A DNA stretch of 64,000 nucleotides from Clitoria ternatea (GCA_037962975.1 CM075676.1:30623001-30687000); one strand, 5' to 3'; shown: positions 35,164 through 47,320, counted from the first letter of the stretch. The notes: generated by a model not told the origin, from the sequence alone. Program-made: numbers and translations.

Positions 35164-36131
35164 TTATCTCTCCGTGGCTGGGAGCACTGGTGGTTTGAGC
35201 CTAGCTGTCATGGCTTTCAAGTACATCTCTATGTCCACATACTTTGAGGCCTTCCTACAGAACTCCTCAAATGTCGTTGGAGGGCTCTTTGCTAGAGACA
35301 GGGCAAAGGCTGATCCAGGCTGCAGAGCCTCGACAACAATATGGAGCTGAATGGCCTCTGTAAGGTTAGGCACCATAGCCACCTCCTTATAAAATCTCTT
35401 CAGAAACTCCTTAAGAGTTTTATTCTCCCCTTGCCTGATATGGGCCAAGTATGAGAAGTCCTAGGGATATCTCTAGAAATAAAGAAATGGCTCTTAAATG
35501 CGACTGGCATTTCCTCCCAGGAGTCTATCGAACCCGACGGTAGACTCTTGAACCAGCTAAGGGCTTCTTCCATCAGTGTTCGTGGGAACATTCTACACAT
35601 TACATCTTCGTCATCTCCCAGATACATGGCTTCGTACATGTAATCATCAAGGTGCTTAGTAGGGTCTGTCTCTCTATTATATTTCCCGATCGAGAGTGGT
35701 TGAGTTGTTTGTATATGCTTGGGAATAGGCACACTCATGAGCCTCCTTGAGAAAGGAACGTTGTGCCTATACGTCCCAGAGGTCACCACCGCTGGCTCCT
35801 TCCTTCTTCCACTGACTCTATCTCCAGAGTCATGAGTCTGCTCCCGCTCCTCGTAGGTGGGAATCTTCGAATATTAGAGAGTGGTGGACTTCTCTCTCCC
35901 AGAAGTGTGATGAGTCTCCTCAGCCTGAGATGTTACTTTATTCTCCGTCACTCTCTTCCCTTTTCTCAACTTCATCAACTCCTCCCTAAGTTTCCTTATG
36001 ACTTCATCTGTGACAGGTATCATCCTCCTCGAGTTAGTTCTGGGAGATTCAAAAACAAGTCTCCTGCTAGTATGCTGATGGGTCACATCCTCTACGTGAC
36101 CATCGACAAAATCACGTCCATCTCCTTCCAT
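35164..36131 (-). pseudogene. Tat gag, broken
   Basis: From the ATG at 36131 the frame gives MEGDGRDFVDGHVEDVTHQH, a Lys/Arg-rich segment, a stop near 35874, then in the same frame KYNRETDPTKHLDDYMYEAM and EALSWFKSLPSGSIDSW. A one-base shift near 35450 leads into TLKEFLKRFYKEVAMVPN and SPPTTFEEFCRKASKYV. This is the retrotransposon Gag core that packages RNA. It reads away from the right-hand LTR, as expected. Relatives continue past 35164 to a zinc knuckle that I did not recognise here. Confidence 0.85.
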
Positions 36132-36176
36132 GGCTAACTACTGAACTTCTATAAAAAGTGGGAATAACTCTATCGT

Positions 36177-36195
36177 GTCCCACTAGGCGTGCCAA
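36177..36195 (-). other. Primer binding site of the Tat element
   Basis: The minus strand reads TTGGCACGCCTAGTGGGAC directly inside the right LTR, matching the site of the related copy at 3167-3184. The tRNA was not identified. Confidence 0.55.
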
Positions 36196-36966
36196 TGAAC
36201 TGGTCTGGTCTGGGGTCAAGGATCCGAACTGGGAACCAGCCATAAAAGTTAGTGATTTAACTGTTTGTACACTGGTACAGTGGGTATCCGATATTATAAT
36301 CTGACCTCTCAGTAGGAGAGTCTGGTCTTGTTGTCCTGGAGATCCTTCACACCAAGCTTTCACATTGATAGGGGCAAAAGGTGGTGTCACCTACGAAGAT
36401 TCTCTGACGCTCAAGTTAGTGGAGTGAATGAGAACTCAAAGAATACTTGAGCAATGCAATAGTGTGATAAGAGTAAGAACAACGTAACCTTACATGTGTA
36501 TGAGAATATGCTATTTATAGTTGAGCGTGGAAAATGAATCGTTGGGCACAAGTGGGCTAGGAGAAGGGTAGTTCAGTGTTCAGTATACGATTGAGAGTAG
36601 TTCAATGCTCAATGTTCGATTCTAAAACGGGAATGAAGATGATCCTGATTTCTTGTAGATTACCCTTGTAGTTGTACTTTGTACCTTCTGATAGGTGACG
36701 CGGATACCTTATGTCGTGCAGGGTATCAATATAGAAGTGGAATAGTCATTTATTCTCTCAAAGTATAGATAAGCGGTTATGCGTAATAGAGAAGTGAGAC
36801 TGGACTAGGCTATCCGATGTTCCAAGTGTTATCGTGGGAAAACTGATATTGGGAGAACGCCTAGCATAGTATTTCATAGTACGGAAGTTAACTTGTGATA
36901 CCGGTTTACCTTCCAAAACGGATATGATAACATCCTAGTCTGGAAACTGGTATCTAGACCGGATCT
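36196..36966 (-). repeat. 5' LTR of the Tat element
   Basis: It pairs with 13058-13828 over its full 771 bp. About 64 differences were counted by eye, most of them transitions. The last base expected as A is T. A minus-strand TATA box (plus tatttata) lies near 36510-36520. Confidence 0.88.
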
Positions 36967-37830
36967 TTTGGTATCCCAAATGTTTCTAAAGTTTTGAAAA
37001 TTATATTTTTTTATTAATTTTTTTATTTTTTAGGAATTCTACTTACCGGGAATGTTAAAATATGTTTGGTATGCTTACAAAGTTTTCTGGGAATGTTTTT
37101 TAGGTATAATTAAATTTTTTTCCCTACTTGAAAAACTAAGGGGATGTTTGGTATCCGAACAGTTTTTAATTTCCTGGGAATCATGTTTTTCGGGAATCTT
37201 GTTTCCTAAGAATCATAATTACTAAAAAAGTTAAATTGAGTATGGTACACTTAAAAGTCTTCTATACATGTTCTTTGAGAACAACTAAAACTTTCCCCTT
37301 ACCTGGGGGACTAAGATTCCCATTCCTCAGTTTGAAAAATTTTGTTTGAAAACTTTGTAAAATATTACTTAAGAAACTTTCCCACTCTCTAATTTTGTTT
37401 CTAAGGGGATAATCGCTTGATCTTCATTAATTCAATCAAATTGCATTATATTTAGGTTTTTTCTAAAGCTAATTTCGAAGTAAATAGGGAAAGAATTCAC
37501 AAGCAGAAGAGAAAAGAGAAGAAAATATTGAATTGCGCCACTCCAAAAGATTGATGATAAGTCTCACTTAGTTTTCACCGCATGGAGAGGATCCATTATA
37601 AGAGAATTCAAGATCCCAAGATTTTTAAGAGAAAAATTAGAGAGAAACCGCTCACAATTGGTGGGAATTCACTAATGAGTTCAAAACTTATTAAAAATGA
37701 ACAAAATTACACTTATATAGCAAGTAAACACCTAAAATTAGTTACTGACACGAAAGTACCAGGCATAAAGTATGGTGACACTGATTGGGGAACATCCTCA
37801 TGTCCAAAAACAAAGAGTACAACAACCCTA
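36967..37830. other. AT-rich intergenic DNA
   Basis: No gene is supported. Blocks such as ttggtatcc and cctgggaatc recur between 36968 and 37210, suggesting degraded repeats. An open frame at 37582-37875 has no known domain. Confidence 0.4.
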
Positions 37831-37990
37831 CATGTAAGCATGCTAGCAAAAGGGTGTAGTGACACTAAGCTTTAATGTAAGGCCTTCAAGACTCCGTGCG
37901 TAAGCACGCTAGCAAGGGGTGTGGTGACAGTAGGCTTCAAACCTAGCACTTGACTTTTATGCGATAGCACGCTACAGAAGCATTGTCACT
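37827..37990 (+). repeat. Short tandem repeat with inverted-repeat cores
   Basis: Two or three units of about 64 bases share (taagca)(t/c)gctagcaa(aa)ggggtgt(a/g)gtgac. The first core is CATGtaagCATG, the second CGTGcgtaaGCACG, so the arms differ but stay complementary. A third, poorer copy is near 37958. Confidence 0.6.
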
Positions 37991-38489
37991 TTGGGTCTTT
38001 GTGCACGTTGTAGAACAACCTTTGACCCTCTTTGTTCATGCTAGCTGCTTAGGATCACATCAAAAATATAAAACAATGTGACAATTTTACAATTAAAACT
38101 AAGATGATATTTTCTGTAATTAAAAATAAAAATAAAAATATTTTCTAAAAGTAAATGGGCTATTAGGTTTTTAATCTCTATAGTATCTTGTATACTTGTG
38201 TTTATGTTAGATCTAAGATTTTCTCAAGTTATGAAGCTTACTAATGGATTTCAAAGATTGTGCATATTTTTCTATAGCAAGCTTAAATATCTCAACTAGA
38301 ATAAATTCCCCAAATTTTCTTGAACATTACATAGTGGAATATCTTTAAAATTTAGCACTTTTAATCATCTATATTTTGTAGAAATAGCCCTCATAAAGGA
38401 TTCTATTAACTTTTATCAATGCTACTAAATTCAGACAAGTAGTGATTGATACAATAAAGGTATTAAGTCATTGGATCAGTGATAAATAC

Positions 38490-38720
38490 TACTTAAAAAA
38501 AACTCATTTATTGATCACCAAAATCAGTCACTAAAACTATAAATTCGGTCACTAAAAAGAATAGTGGTTGAAATGGTGACTAAGGAAAATTGATCAGAAA
38601 CCAACTAGTGACCGGGGGTTGTAAATAGAGACTGAAACTAGCCGGACACAAGAAGCCTGAGGCAGTTGCTACATAAACATTATTAGTGCGGTTAAAGGGA
38701 ACCGCACTAATATGTAACTT
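38490..38720. mobile_element. Possible CACTA-like element end
   Basis: The motif gtcactaaa or its complement recurs at about 38524-38610, and a perfect 12-bp hairpin, ATTAGTGCGGTT/AACCGCACTAAT with a six-base loop, lies at 38682-38711. Repeated GGTCACTA-type and gcggtt/aaccgc motifs are seen near the ends of plant CACTA transposons. No clear terminal CACTA repeat, target duplication or transposase was found. Confidence 0.35.
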
Positions 38721-40980
38721 TTTGAGTGCAAAATTATACAATATTCTATGATGATTTTAACCACAATATTTGAAAATAATAAATACACGGTGGTAGTTGT
38801 TTTCTTTTCCTTTTATTTTTTCATCTAGGCAATTATATATTCATTAAACTGATAATTATTACATTTATAAATATATATATTTCATGTTCTTCAATAGAAA
38901 ACAATAATAAATCATGTAATTATTTACTTACAAAAAGGTAATACATTGGTAGAAAAAGATGAAAAAGAAATAGAAGATAAAAATTTTGGTACTATTTTTT
39001 ATGAACCCAATATTTGTTAGCATGGCTACTAGCTAGAGGACATATTCCTTCCATAGACTTACTTTTGCTGCATCTTGTCCATAACAATCTGAAAATATTG
39101 CAACAAAACTTTCTTAAAAACATAAAAATATAACCTACAATTCAAAATATATAGAGAAGCGTTTAGTTGTATTATAACATATAACGAATACAAGTTTCAT
39201 GTGTCATAATTAAAAGTCAATTCCCAAGAGTATTGGCAATCCTATCATCAAGATCTTTTTAATTTATCATGTAATTATTAGCCAACAAAACACCAAACTT
39301 CTTAATGGTATTTAGAAATATAGACAAAAAAAGAATATACAGGGTGAACTAGTTATATGCAATGTGCATAACAATTAACAGGTGAGATAATTAAAAACAC
39401 TAAATGATTGATTTATTTAACCTCTTCAATTTATCTTATTTTAATTTTTTCCTATTATGGCTTGTCGAAATGTTCATTCAAATTGAATATTAAAATCCAA
39501 ATGAAACCATATCAAATACATGACATTCATGCTATAAAATCTCCCACCTATTTATTTATTAGAACAAATTGATAAATAACACCAACATTAACAATGCTCA
39601 ATATCGAATTAGTTTTTTCCCACCTAACACATGCCAAGGCCAATGGGTCCCCATTGCTTAATGCTTATTTATTGGCAATTGACTATATACGATTATGTAC
39701 TAAATTTTGCACTTTCACGTAAAGGTTACTGAGACTTGAAATCTTGGATATACCAAATGAATATAATAGCACAAAGTACCTCCAAAATATTATTTCTAGT
39801 TTCTATCCATTTGCAATTTGATATACCAATAGTTGTAGTCCTTCCAACTATATTTTCAGTTCCTTTGATTGTCGAATGAGTTGCAGGAAAAAACAATGTC
39901 AGATTAAAGGATGGCATAGCATGAAAAGAAACAGAAAATACATATATGTGATCTATGTCTAGGGATCTAGTAATACCTAAAAAGAAAAAAAGAACAACTT
40001 GTCAAGTAACTAATTGGTATTAATTAGATTCATTGCAAAACAAAATTCAAACATGCAATAGGTATAAATGGTGCAATGACACCTTATCCTTTTTCTTTGT
40101 TATACTTTTGTTTGTAAGGGCAATTTATCCTCCTTGCTTCCCAAATAGTTTTATTTTTTCAATCTTTTTATTCTCTAATAAAATTTTGTCTTCTATCTTC
40201 AACACAAGAAGTATTAAAGTATTAAAGTCAAAAAGTATCATAAGCTATCAAACCATCACAATGTTGGGTTTGGGTTCACAACTATGTGTTAAAGGCCCAA
40301 ACTTGTCAAGCCCATTTTACTCACTTATCCTAAGGAGAGTAAAAAAAAAATAGTGTGTGAGAGAAAAAAAAGTTGTTGCAGCCTTGAAAGAGAAAAGAAG
40401 AAAAAAAAATCTATGCAAGAAAAACTAGTTCATTTTTCTTCTGTGTAACGTTCTTCAAATCACTATTGCTACATTGTTAACTGTTGGATTAGGCTGGAAA
40501 TTTGGCAGCAGGTTACATACATATGGTTCTTTATTATGACTATTGGGATCGCCGATTGGAGGTTTTGGTTGGGAGAAATCGTGTTCAGACAGAAGCCTTG
40601 TTTATGGGAGATTTTCTTTTTCTTGGTTCTTTATTGTAAGCTTTATATCTTTGTTGCGTTTGGCTGGTTGTTTGCATGAATTTATGCACTTGATTGGACT
40701 CTCTTGTACTCATTATTTGATCATAGTAAAACTTTATTGACTGGCTTGTGCCCATGGTTTCTACTTCTCACATTGAGAGGGTTTTCCATGTTAAAAATTA
40801 TTATGTCTCTTTACGTGATTATTCTTGTGGCTACTATTATTTTAATGTATATATAGAAATTATGTGAATACATGGACCAATATTTACACCCTTAAATTGT
40901 TATGCATGAATGTTTATATATATAATATTGATTCTAAAAGAATGTATTTAAAACATGTCAAAAATTTAATATCTTAGTGA
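38721..40980. other. AT-rich intergenic DNA
   Basis: I see no gene, RNA or clear mobile element. Small open frames (for example 40033-40353, 40543-40740) show no recognisable domain or codon pattern. Confidence 0.4.
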
Positions 40981-41310
40981 AACTTTATTGGTGTAGTGAG
41001 ATACATTACATCAATAAAGTTGCTCTAAAAATTACAAGAACAATTTTATTGGTGTAGTGGGATACATTACATCAATAAAATTACTCTAAAAATTTAATGA
41101 ACAATTTTATTGGTTTAGTGAGATGCATAATATTAATAAAGTTACCCTAAAAATTAATGAACAATTTTATTGATTTAGTGGGATACATAACATCAATAAA
41201 GTTATTCTAAAAAAATTATATGAATAATTTTATTGGTATTGTGGGATACACTACACTAATAAAGTTGCTCTAAAAATCATATTGGCGTCGTTGGATACAT
41301 AATATCGATT
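40981..41310 (+). repeat. Tandem array of hairpin units
   Basis: Five units of about 60-63 bases (starts near 40981, 41041, 41101, 41161, 41224) and a sixth partial one. Each holds an inverted repeat: unit 1 has AACTTTATTG/CAATAAAGTT around TGTAGTG/CATTACA; unit 2 has AATTTTATTG/CAATAAAATT around the same inner stem. It lies directly before a decayed Ogre-like LTR end (41340-41490). Confidence 0.85.
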
Positions 41311-41339
41311 AAATAAAATCATAAGAGTACTTTTTAATA

Positions 41340-41490
41340 AGAGTTTTTTTCCAATATTTTACCCTTTTAAAATAAAAACAAAATCTTGGTGGCAACTCCA
41401 CACCTTTTTATAAATTATTTTCGAAAAACGAAGCTTGTGGGAATCGTCATCTAGTTGTCCATGTCGCAACAACCGTGTGCCATCTTACAC
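41340..41490 (+). repeat. Decayed Ogre-like LTR end
   Basis: The order ccaatattttaccc, cttggtggcaactcc, ttttcgaaaaacg matches the end of the Ogre LTRs at 51035-51115 and 58027-58110 (cagtattttacc, attggtggcgactcc, tttcgaaagg). In both places a hairpin array lies upstream. Confidence 0.5.
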
Positions 41491-43382
41491 ATTTCCTATC
41501 TCATTCTTATTACAAATATTCATTGTTCTAGTCAATGATGAAAGCATTAATCGTGTTAGATATGAACTACAATCATCTTCATCACCTCCTTCCCATATGC
41601 TTTAAGTAGAGCACCCTCATTGTGTGACCTCTTTGATGTCATTCATACAATTAGTGTGATCATTATTATAAATCTCTAACCCTCTGTAAGCTTTTATGCA
41701 TCCCTCTGTTTGCTAGCAAGTTCTCCTGAAACCCCATCTTCATCCCTTTGTTGATGGAAAACAAGGTCAAATTTGATGATGTCAAATATATTATAATGGA
41801 TGAACCAACATCCTAGAGTAAACAAACTATCAAGCGAGAATGTTCAGTAAAGCTCTAGAAGGATGATGGTAGCGAGAAGAATTTTGCTTATCTGGAACGA
41901 GCTAATTTGTCTTTAATCTATACCAGAAATGAAGTCATTGTAGACTTGAGGACTTCCTTCAGATTTTGTTGAAAAAGTTAGAGTTGTTGTGCTTCTAAGC
42001 TAAGGAAAATCCAGGACCTACCCTTTGGCAAGAAGTCTATGCATGTAGCTTTAGTTTAAGGACCAGTTAGAACTTCGAGTGATAATGCATTTTCAGGTCT
42101 GGCCTTAGATTGTTTGATTATTTTGTTAAAATGGTTAATGATAAAAAATGAACAAAGGGAAATGAGTTAAGTTTTAAAATATTTCTAGAAGGGACCAAAA
42201 TTGGGTTAAGGACCAAAAAATGAGTGAACTGAGTTGAAAAAAAGGTTATCTAGGCCATAAAGGCTTGCTTGGCTTGAGCCAATATTGGCTCTAATTTGAA
42301 CCAACTTTTGCATTTCAGGCTTGTTTTTTGGGTTTCAAGCTTATTTCTAAAAGATGGCTTATTTTTGGTAATTTGAGACATTTTATTTTCAAATTAAGCA
42401 ATTTATATTCATATAATTGAATGTCCAGGCTTTAGAAATATTCACCCCACTACTATGTACTCTCTTTACACGAGTTAGTTTCTTCCTTGCTCATTTTAAG
42501 TCCTTTTCTGTCATAGGATTAAAGTTGTAATCCTTATTTTTCATTGCACTCTTTGACTAGAGTGTTTTGGGTCTAGGGGGTAAGAGATAATGATTCTTTA
42601 GAGATACCTTGAGATCAATTTGATCTTATTGGGATTAGGAAACGGGTTGTGAGGAAGTTTTACATTGAACATATAACTCAAGAGATACCCTAGTAATCGT
42701 TTCAAATTATAGTGAGAAAATTCTAAGTTGTTGGGCTAAGAGATTGGACTAGATCACAGTGGTGGTGATAGAACTAGGATATATCGTGATGTTATATCTC
42801 TTTTTCCTTAACTCTTTATCTTATCATTATATATATATATATATATATATTATTTATATCTGTTGTGAATTGAGTTGTGTTATTTTAAAGGTTTAAATTG
42901 TTTTTAAAGGTGTTTTCTTTTCACTAATATTCTTGGTTATCATTTTGAATCAAACATTTTTCTCTTATTTTCCTCTAATCCTTTTATCTCTAATAAAAAA
43001 GGCTTAAATATTTTGAGTTATGTTTGTGTTGCATTGTTTATAAAATTTTCATTCTCTTTATCAAAAGGTTTTAATTTTATTTTATAAAGGTTTTTATTCG
43101 AATCAAACATTTATCTTTTATCTTGTTTATGAAAGTTTTTCTTTTATAAATCTTAGTTTATTCTATTTATCAAATATTTATCTTTTCTAACTTGCATTAT
43201 ATCAATTTGTTTATCTTTTATCTTGTTTATAAAAGTGTATCTTTTACAAATACTTGGTTTATTTTATTTATCAAATCTTCATCTTTTGACTTGCAACAAA
43301 TATTTTATATTTGTTTATTTCTCATCAAAAGGATTTGAATCTTTCCTTAAAGGTTTTAATCTTTTATATCTATATCTATATG

Positions 43383-43421
<39 letters not shown>

Positions 43422-43975
43422 CCGCTGCATAAAGACTCTATTTTTTTATCAAAGAAAAAATATGTTAAAGTTTTTATAAACTAGTATTACCCAATTCACC
43501 TCTGCCCCTTTTCTTGGGTAATGGTTGTCATGTCTAACATGACCAATGTCATAGACATCTATCGTGGGAAGGAGACAATGAGGGTTAAAGAAAGAGAGAT
43601 GGAGACAGATGGGGAGATGATGGGTGAGAAAGAAAAGAGAGGGAAAGGGAGAGCTGGAAAAGAGAGAAAGAGAAGACAAAAGAAATGAGATGAATAATGT
43701 AACGGTTAATTATCACATATGATAATCAAATATAATACATGACTGTTAAGTGGATTCATTATTAGTCAACTAAACAATTAATAAAATCTTAGTAATTACA
43801 AGGATCAAAATAATAAAATTTAAAAAGATAAAAACCTATTATAATTTTACATTTCTTAAAATTTTTATAGAAACCATCCCTTTAATTAAGCTTAAGAAAA
43901 TGAGGGAGCAGTATCTCAGTGTTACCTCACTGTCCTACTAAGATCTTATTCTACAACATGTGTGAACACCAGTTT

Positions 43976-44009
<34 letters not shown>

Positions 44010-44535
44010 AATTTGTTTTTTATTTTTACTTTATTAAAAAAGGAAAAAGTCATCCCCTCCCATCCTCCTTGGTCTCCCACGCCTGAGACTCCATTATCTA
44101 ACAGCAAGTTCCAGTGCCAATAGAAGCATTGGATGGTCTGAAAGAGAGTAGTGTAGAGTTCAAAAATGCCATTCATAAAAAATAATAAGACCCATCAATA
44201 ACCCATTCAAGGTTTCTAATCAGAACAATTCACAAAAATGAAAGAAAGAAAAGCAACATTCAGAATCCAACTTCATGATCACCATCATCCTCTTAACCTT
44301 CTTCCCTAACACAAAATTAAAAAACCCACAATACCATTAATATCAAGAACCCACCTTCATCCTCATCACCATTCATAAAAAATCAAAACCCGAAAACAAC
44401 AACCTTCATCATCACCATCATCCTCTCAACCATCACCATCATCAACCAAAACCATTAAAACCTAAACAACATAAACAAGCAAAAGGAGAAGAGCTCCATG
44501 CCTCCGCTCCACCCCGACGGTGACCAACTTCGACT
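41491..44535. other. Non-coding, repeat-rich DNA
   Basis: No gene is recognised. It contains (TA)n microsatellites at about 42829-42850, 43385-43420 and 43977-44006, and loose repeats of tttatc(t)tttatcttgttta near 43080-43330. The part just left of 44536 (ccaccatcatc-rich) may be more of the Ogre LTR, but its start could not be located. Confidence 0.4.
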
Positions 44536-44586
44536 CCAACCTGCGACCGTCACCTACTAGAACCCTTCCACGAACCGACGACCTTT

Positions 44587-44591
44587 CAGTA
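44587..44591. repeat. Left target site duplication of the copia element
   Basis: cagta occurs here and at 48984-48988. The uninterrupted relative has a single cagta at 55903-55907. Confidence 0.95.
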
Positions 44592-44768
44592 TATAAAGGA
44601 AATATATGATAATGATTAGTTAGTTAGTTAATTGGTTATGATTTTGTTATTAGTAGTCTCTCCCTATAAAAGAAGGGTTTTGTACTTCCTTCTCAATACA
44701 CAATCTCAGTCAATAATATTCAATCTATTCATCTCTTCCCCTTTCTATATCTTTCCTAAATCCCTACA
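44592..44768 (+). repeat. 5' LTR of the copia element
   Basis: The motif ccctataaaagaagg near 44663 is a good TATA box, about 100 bases before the LTR end. Confidence 0.93.
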
Positions 44769-44778
44769 TGGTATCAGC
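44769..44778 (+). other. Copia primer binding site
   Basis: TGGTATCAGC directly follows the 5' LTR. It matches the initiator-Met tRNA site for about nine bases and then diverges. Confidence 0.8.
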
Positions 44779-44795
44779 TTGATCGATCCACATCA

Positions 44796-45660
44796 ATGGC
44801 TTCCGCATCAACATTTGTTCCACAAACCTTTACGTCTGCAATCTCATGCAAGCTTAATGATGATAATTACCTAACATGGATGAATCATGCAGAATCCACA
44901 ATCAAAGGTTTTTGCTTGAAGAAACACATTCTTGGCAAAGATTCAATTCCTGTACAATTTCTTTCCCCAGAAAACCAAGCTCAAGGTATCGTTAATCCTG
45001 AGTTTGAGAAATTTGAGCAGCAAGACTGCCTTCTAAAATCATGGTTACTTGAATCGATGGAGGCTCCGTTCAAGGTTTGTGTGGTGGGCTGCGTTTAGTC
45101 CTACCAAATCTGGGACTACTGAAGGTTTATTTCTCGTCACAAACACGAGTGCGAGTGAAGCAACTCCAGACTCAGCTTTGAACTATTCAAAAGCAAGCTT
45201 CTTTGAATGATTTCTTGGTTCAAATCAAACAAATCGTTGAAACCCTTTCTGCCATAGGTTCCCCATTAACGTCCGAAGAACACATTGATGTTATCTTTGA
45301 TGGTTTGCCAGAGGAATACGATGCTTTTGTCACTTCCTGCATCACTAGGGATGAACCCTACACTGTCTCTCAAATAGAGGCTCTCTTGATGCATCAAGAA
45401 GAGCGTTTGGAGAAGAGGAAGAATCGTGATGTCACTCATCTTCAGGCTAACATAGCACAAACTCCATTTTTCAAGAAAGGCTATAACTCTACTAATCGAG
45501 GTCGTGGCCAAGGAAGAACCTCCAATCGAGGCAAAAATCATGGGGGAAGAACAAATATCAACAACTCCAATTCTAAAAAAGGAGGGAGAATTCAGTGTCA
45601 ACTTTATGGGCGGTTTGGTCACACAGCATATCATTGCTGGTACCGTTTTGATGAACACCT
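44796..45660 (+). pseudogene. Copia gag, broken
   Basis: The ATG at 44796 lies 27 bases after the LTR and starts MASASTFVPQTFTSA, then NYLTWMNHAESTIKGF. The frame closes at 45098 and the rest is in another frame from 45203 (DFLVQIKQIVETLSAIGSPL, EYDAFVTSCITRDEPY). The zinc knuckle reads CQLYGRFGHTAYHC: the second Cys is Tyr. Gag coats the RNA in the particle. One shift and the damaged knuckle break it. Confidence 0.85.
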
Positions 45661-47320
45661 AGCAGAACCGTCACACCCTCAGGCTATGGTTGCTTCCTCT
45701 ACTAATCAAGGCAATCTGGATAAAATCTGGTATCCAGACACTGGAGCAACAAATCACTTGACTCATGACCTTAATAACCTCATGATTAAATCTGAGTATA
45801 ATGGTCAGGAAAGAGTTCATATGGGTAATGGTAATGGTCTAAACATTTTACATGTTGGACAATCATCCTTTCTATCTCAATATTCTAACTCCAAGTTCAA
45901 TTTAAACAATTTGCTTCATGTTCCTAACATTCATAAAAATCTTATTAGTGTAAATCAATTTACATGAGATAACAATGTCTTTTTTGAATTTGGTGCTGAT
46001 GATTTTTGTGTAAAATGTCAGGACACAAAGAAAACTCTTCTTAAAGGACCTGCTAGACAAGGATTATATGCTCTTACAAATTTGAAGCTTCTTCCTGCTA
46101 GCTCTACTCCAACCTTTTCTGTTTTTAATAATACTGTTGCTTTGGATAATATTGATCTATGGCATGCTAGATTAGGTCATCCTTCATACAAAGTGGTAGC
46201 ACAAGTAATAAGACTTTGTAATGTACCTATTCACAATGTTAATAAAAATACTATTTGCTCTATATGTGCTTTAGGGAAGTCACATAAATTACCTTTTCAA
46301 GACTCAACAAGTGTTTATACTAAGCCTTTAGAACTTGTGTATACTGATATATGGAGTCCTTCCCTCAACCTCTCTAGGCAAGGATATCGATATTATATAA
46401 TTTTCATTGATGCCTTCAATAGATTCACTTGGATCTTCTTCTTATATAACAAATCTGAGGCTATGACAGCTTTTTTACAATTTAAGTCCATGACAGAATT
46501 ACAACTTGGTAGTAGGATAAAAGTTCTTCAATCAAATGCTGGAAAGGAATACATTGCAATGACAAAATACTTGACAGCAAATGGAATCCTCCATAGGTTC
46601 AGTTGTGCTTACACACATGAACAAAATGGAGCTGCTGAACGAAAACATAGACATGTTACTAAAACTGGGTTGACCTTACTGGCTGCATCTACTTTACCTA
46701 CAGAATATTGGGTTGATGCCTTTAGTACAGCCACTTTTCTCATCAACAGGCTGCCAACTCAGGTTTTAAAAAGTAAATCTCCCTATGAAATTTTATTCTC
46801 AAAAGTAACTGACTATTCTATGTTCAAACCTTTTGGTTGTTCTTGTTTTCCATATCTGAGGCCTTACAATAGGCACAAGATGGATTATAGATCACAACTG
46901 TGTATTTTTCTGGGATATAGTTCCAAACAAAAAGGGTATACCTGTGTCACATCTTCTGGGAAAGTATATACTATCAGACATATGGTCTTTGATGAAATAA
47001 CTTATCCTCTCCAAAATAATTCTGAATTTTTCACTCAAACTCCTCAGTCAGTGGACAATAATTTTTGCTCTCCTCCCATCATTCCCATTGTTCAGCCACA
47101 AGTTACTAATCCTGACACTTCATCCCTCACACAAGTTGTTGACACTTTTCCCATAATAGACACAACACAACAAGCATCACAACCTCCTGTCAATACTCAT
47201 TCTATGATAACAAGGGGTAAAGCTAGGATTTTCAAGCCAAAAGCTCTTCTAGCTGACACTACTCCAGTCACTGCTCATGAAGCTCTCCAAAGCCAAGAAT
47301 GGATATTTGCAATGACATAG
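45661..47320 (+). pseudogene. Copia protease and integrase, nearly intact
   Basis: The protease active site is in WYPDTGATNHL (Asp codon at 45737). A TGA at about 45966 interrupts QFT/DNNVFF; relatives have Arg (CGA) there. The frame from 46082 holds LWHARLGHPSY and ICSICALGKSHK (the HHCC zinc part), the first catalytic Asp in YTDIWSPS, then LQSNAGKEY where the second Asp is Asn, and the Glu in NGAAERKHRHV. A TAG at 47318-47320 replaces a likely Gln codon. The mutated Asp should abolish integration. Confidence 0.88.

Larger units (their letters stand above)
13058..36966 (-). mobile_element. Tat-type Ty3 retrotransposon with two nested insertions
   Basis: Two 771-bp direct repeats (13058-13828, 36196-36966) enclose, in minus-strand order, primer site, gag, protease, reverse transcriptase, RNase H, integrase, repeated 3' UTR, an antisense ORF and a polypurine tract. 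The extra antisense ORF and the linked second RNase H are features of the Tat lineage. Flanks tttag (13053-13057) and tttgg (36967-36971) fit a decayed 5-bp duplication. About 64 differences in 771 aligned bases between the LTRs, mostly transitions, suggest an old insertion. A Tekay element (15675-26495) and a solo LTR (31254-32720) inserted later. Without them the element would be about 11.6 kb. Every coding module is broken. Confidence 0.88.

Noticed and set aside
41800..42030. Plus-strand peptide-like stretch (FAYLERANLSLIYTRNEVIVDLRT)
   Set aside because: It is short, bounded by stops, and I do not recognise a domain. It could be a gene fragment in a degraded transposon, but the sequence does not support a call.
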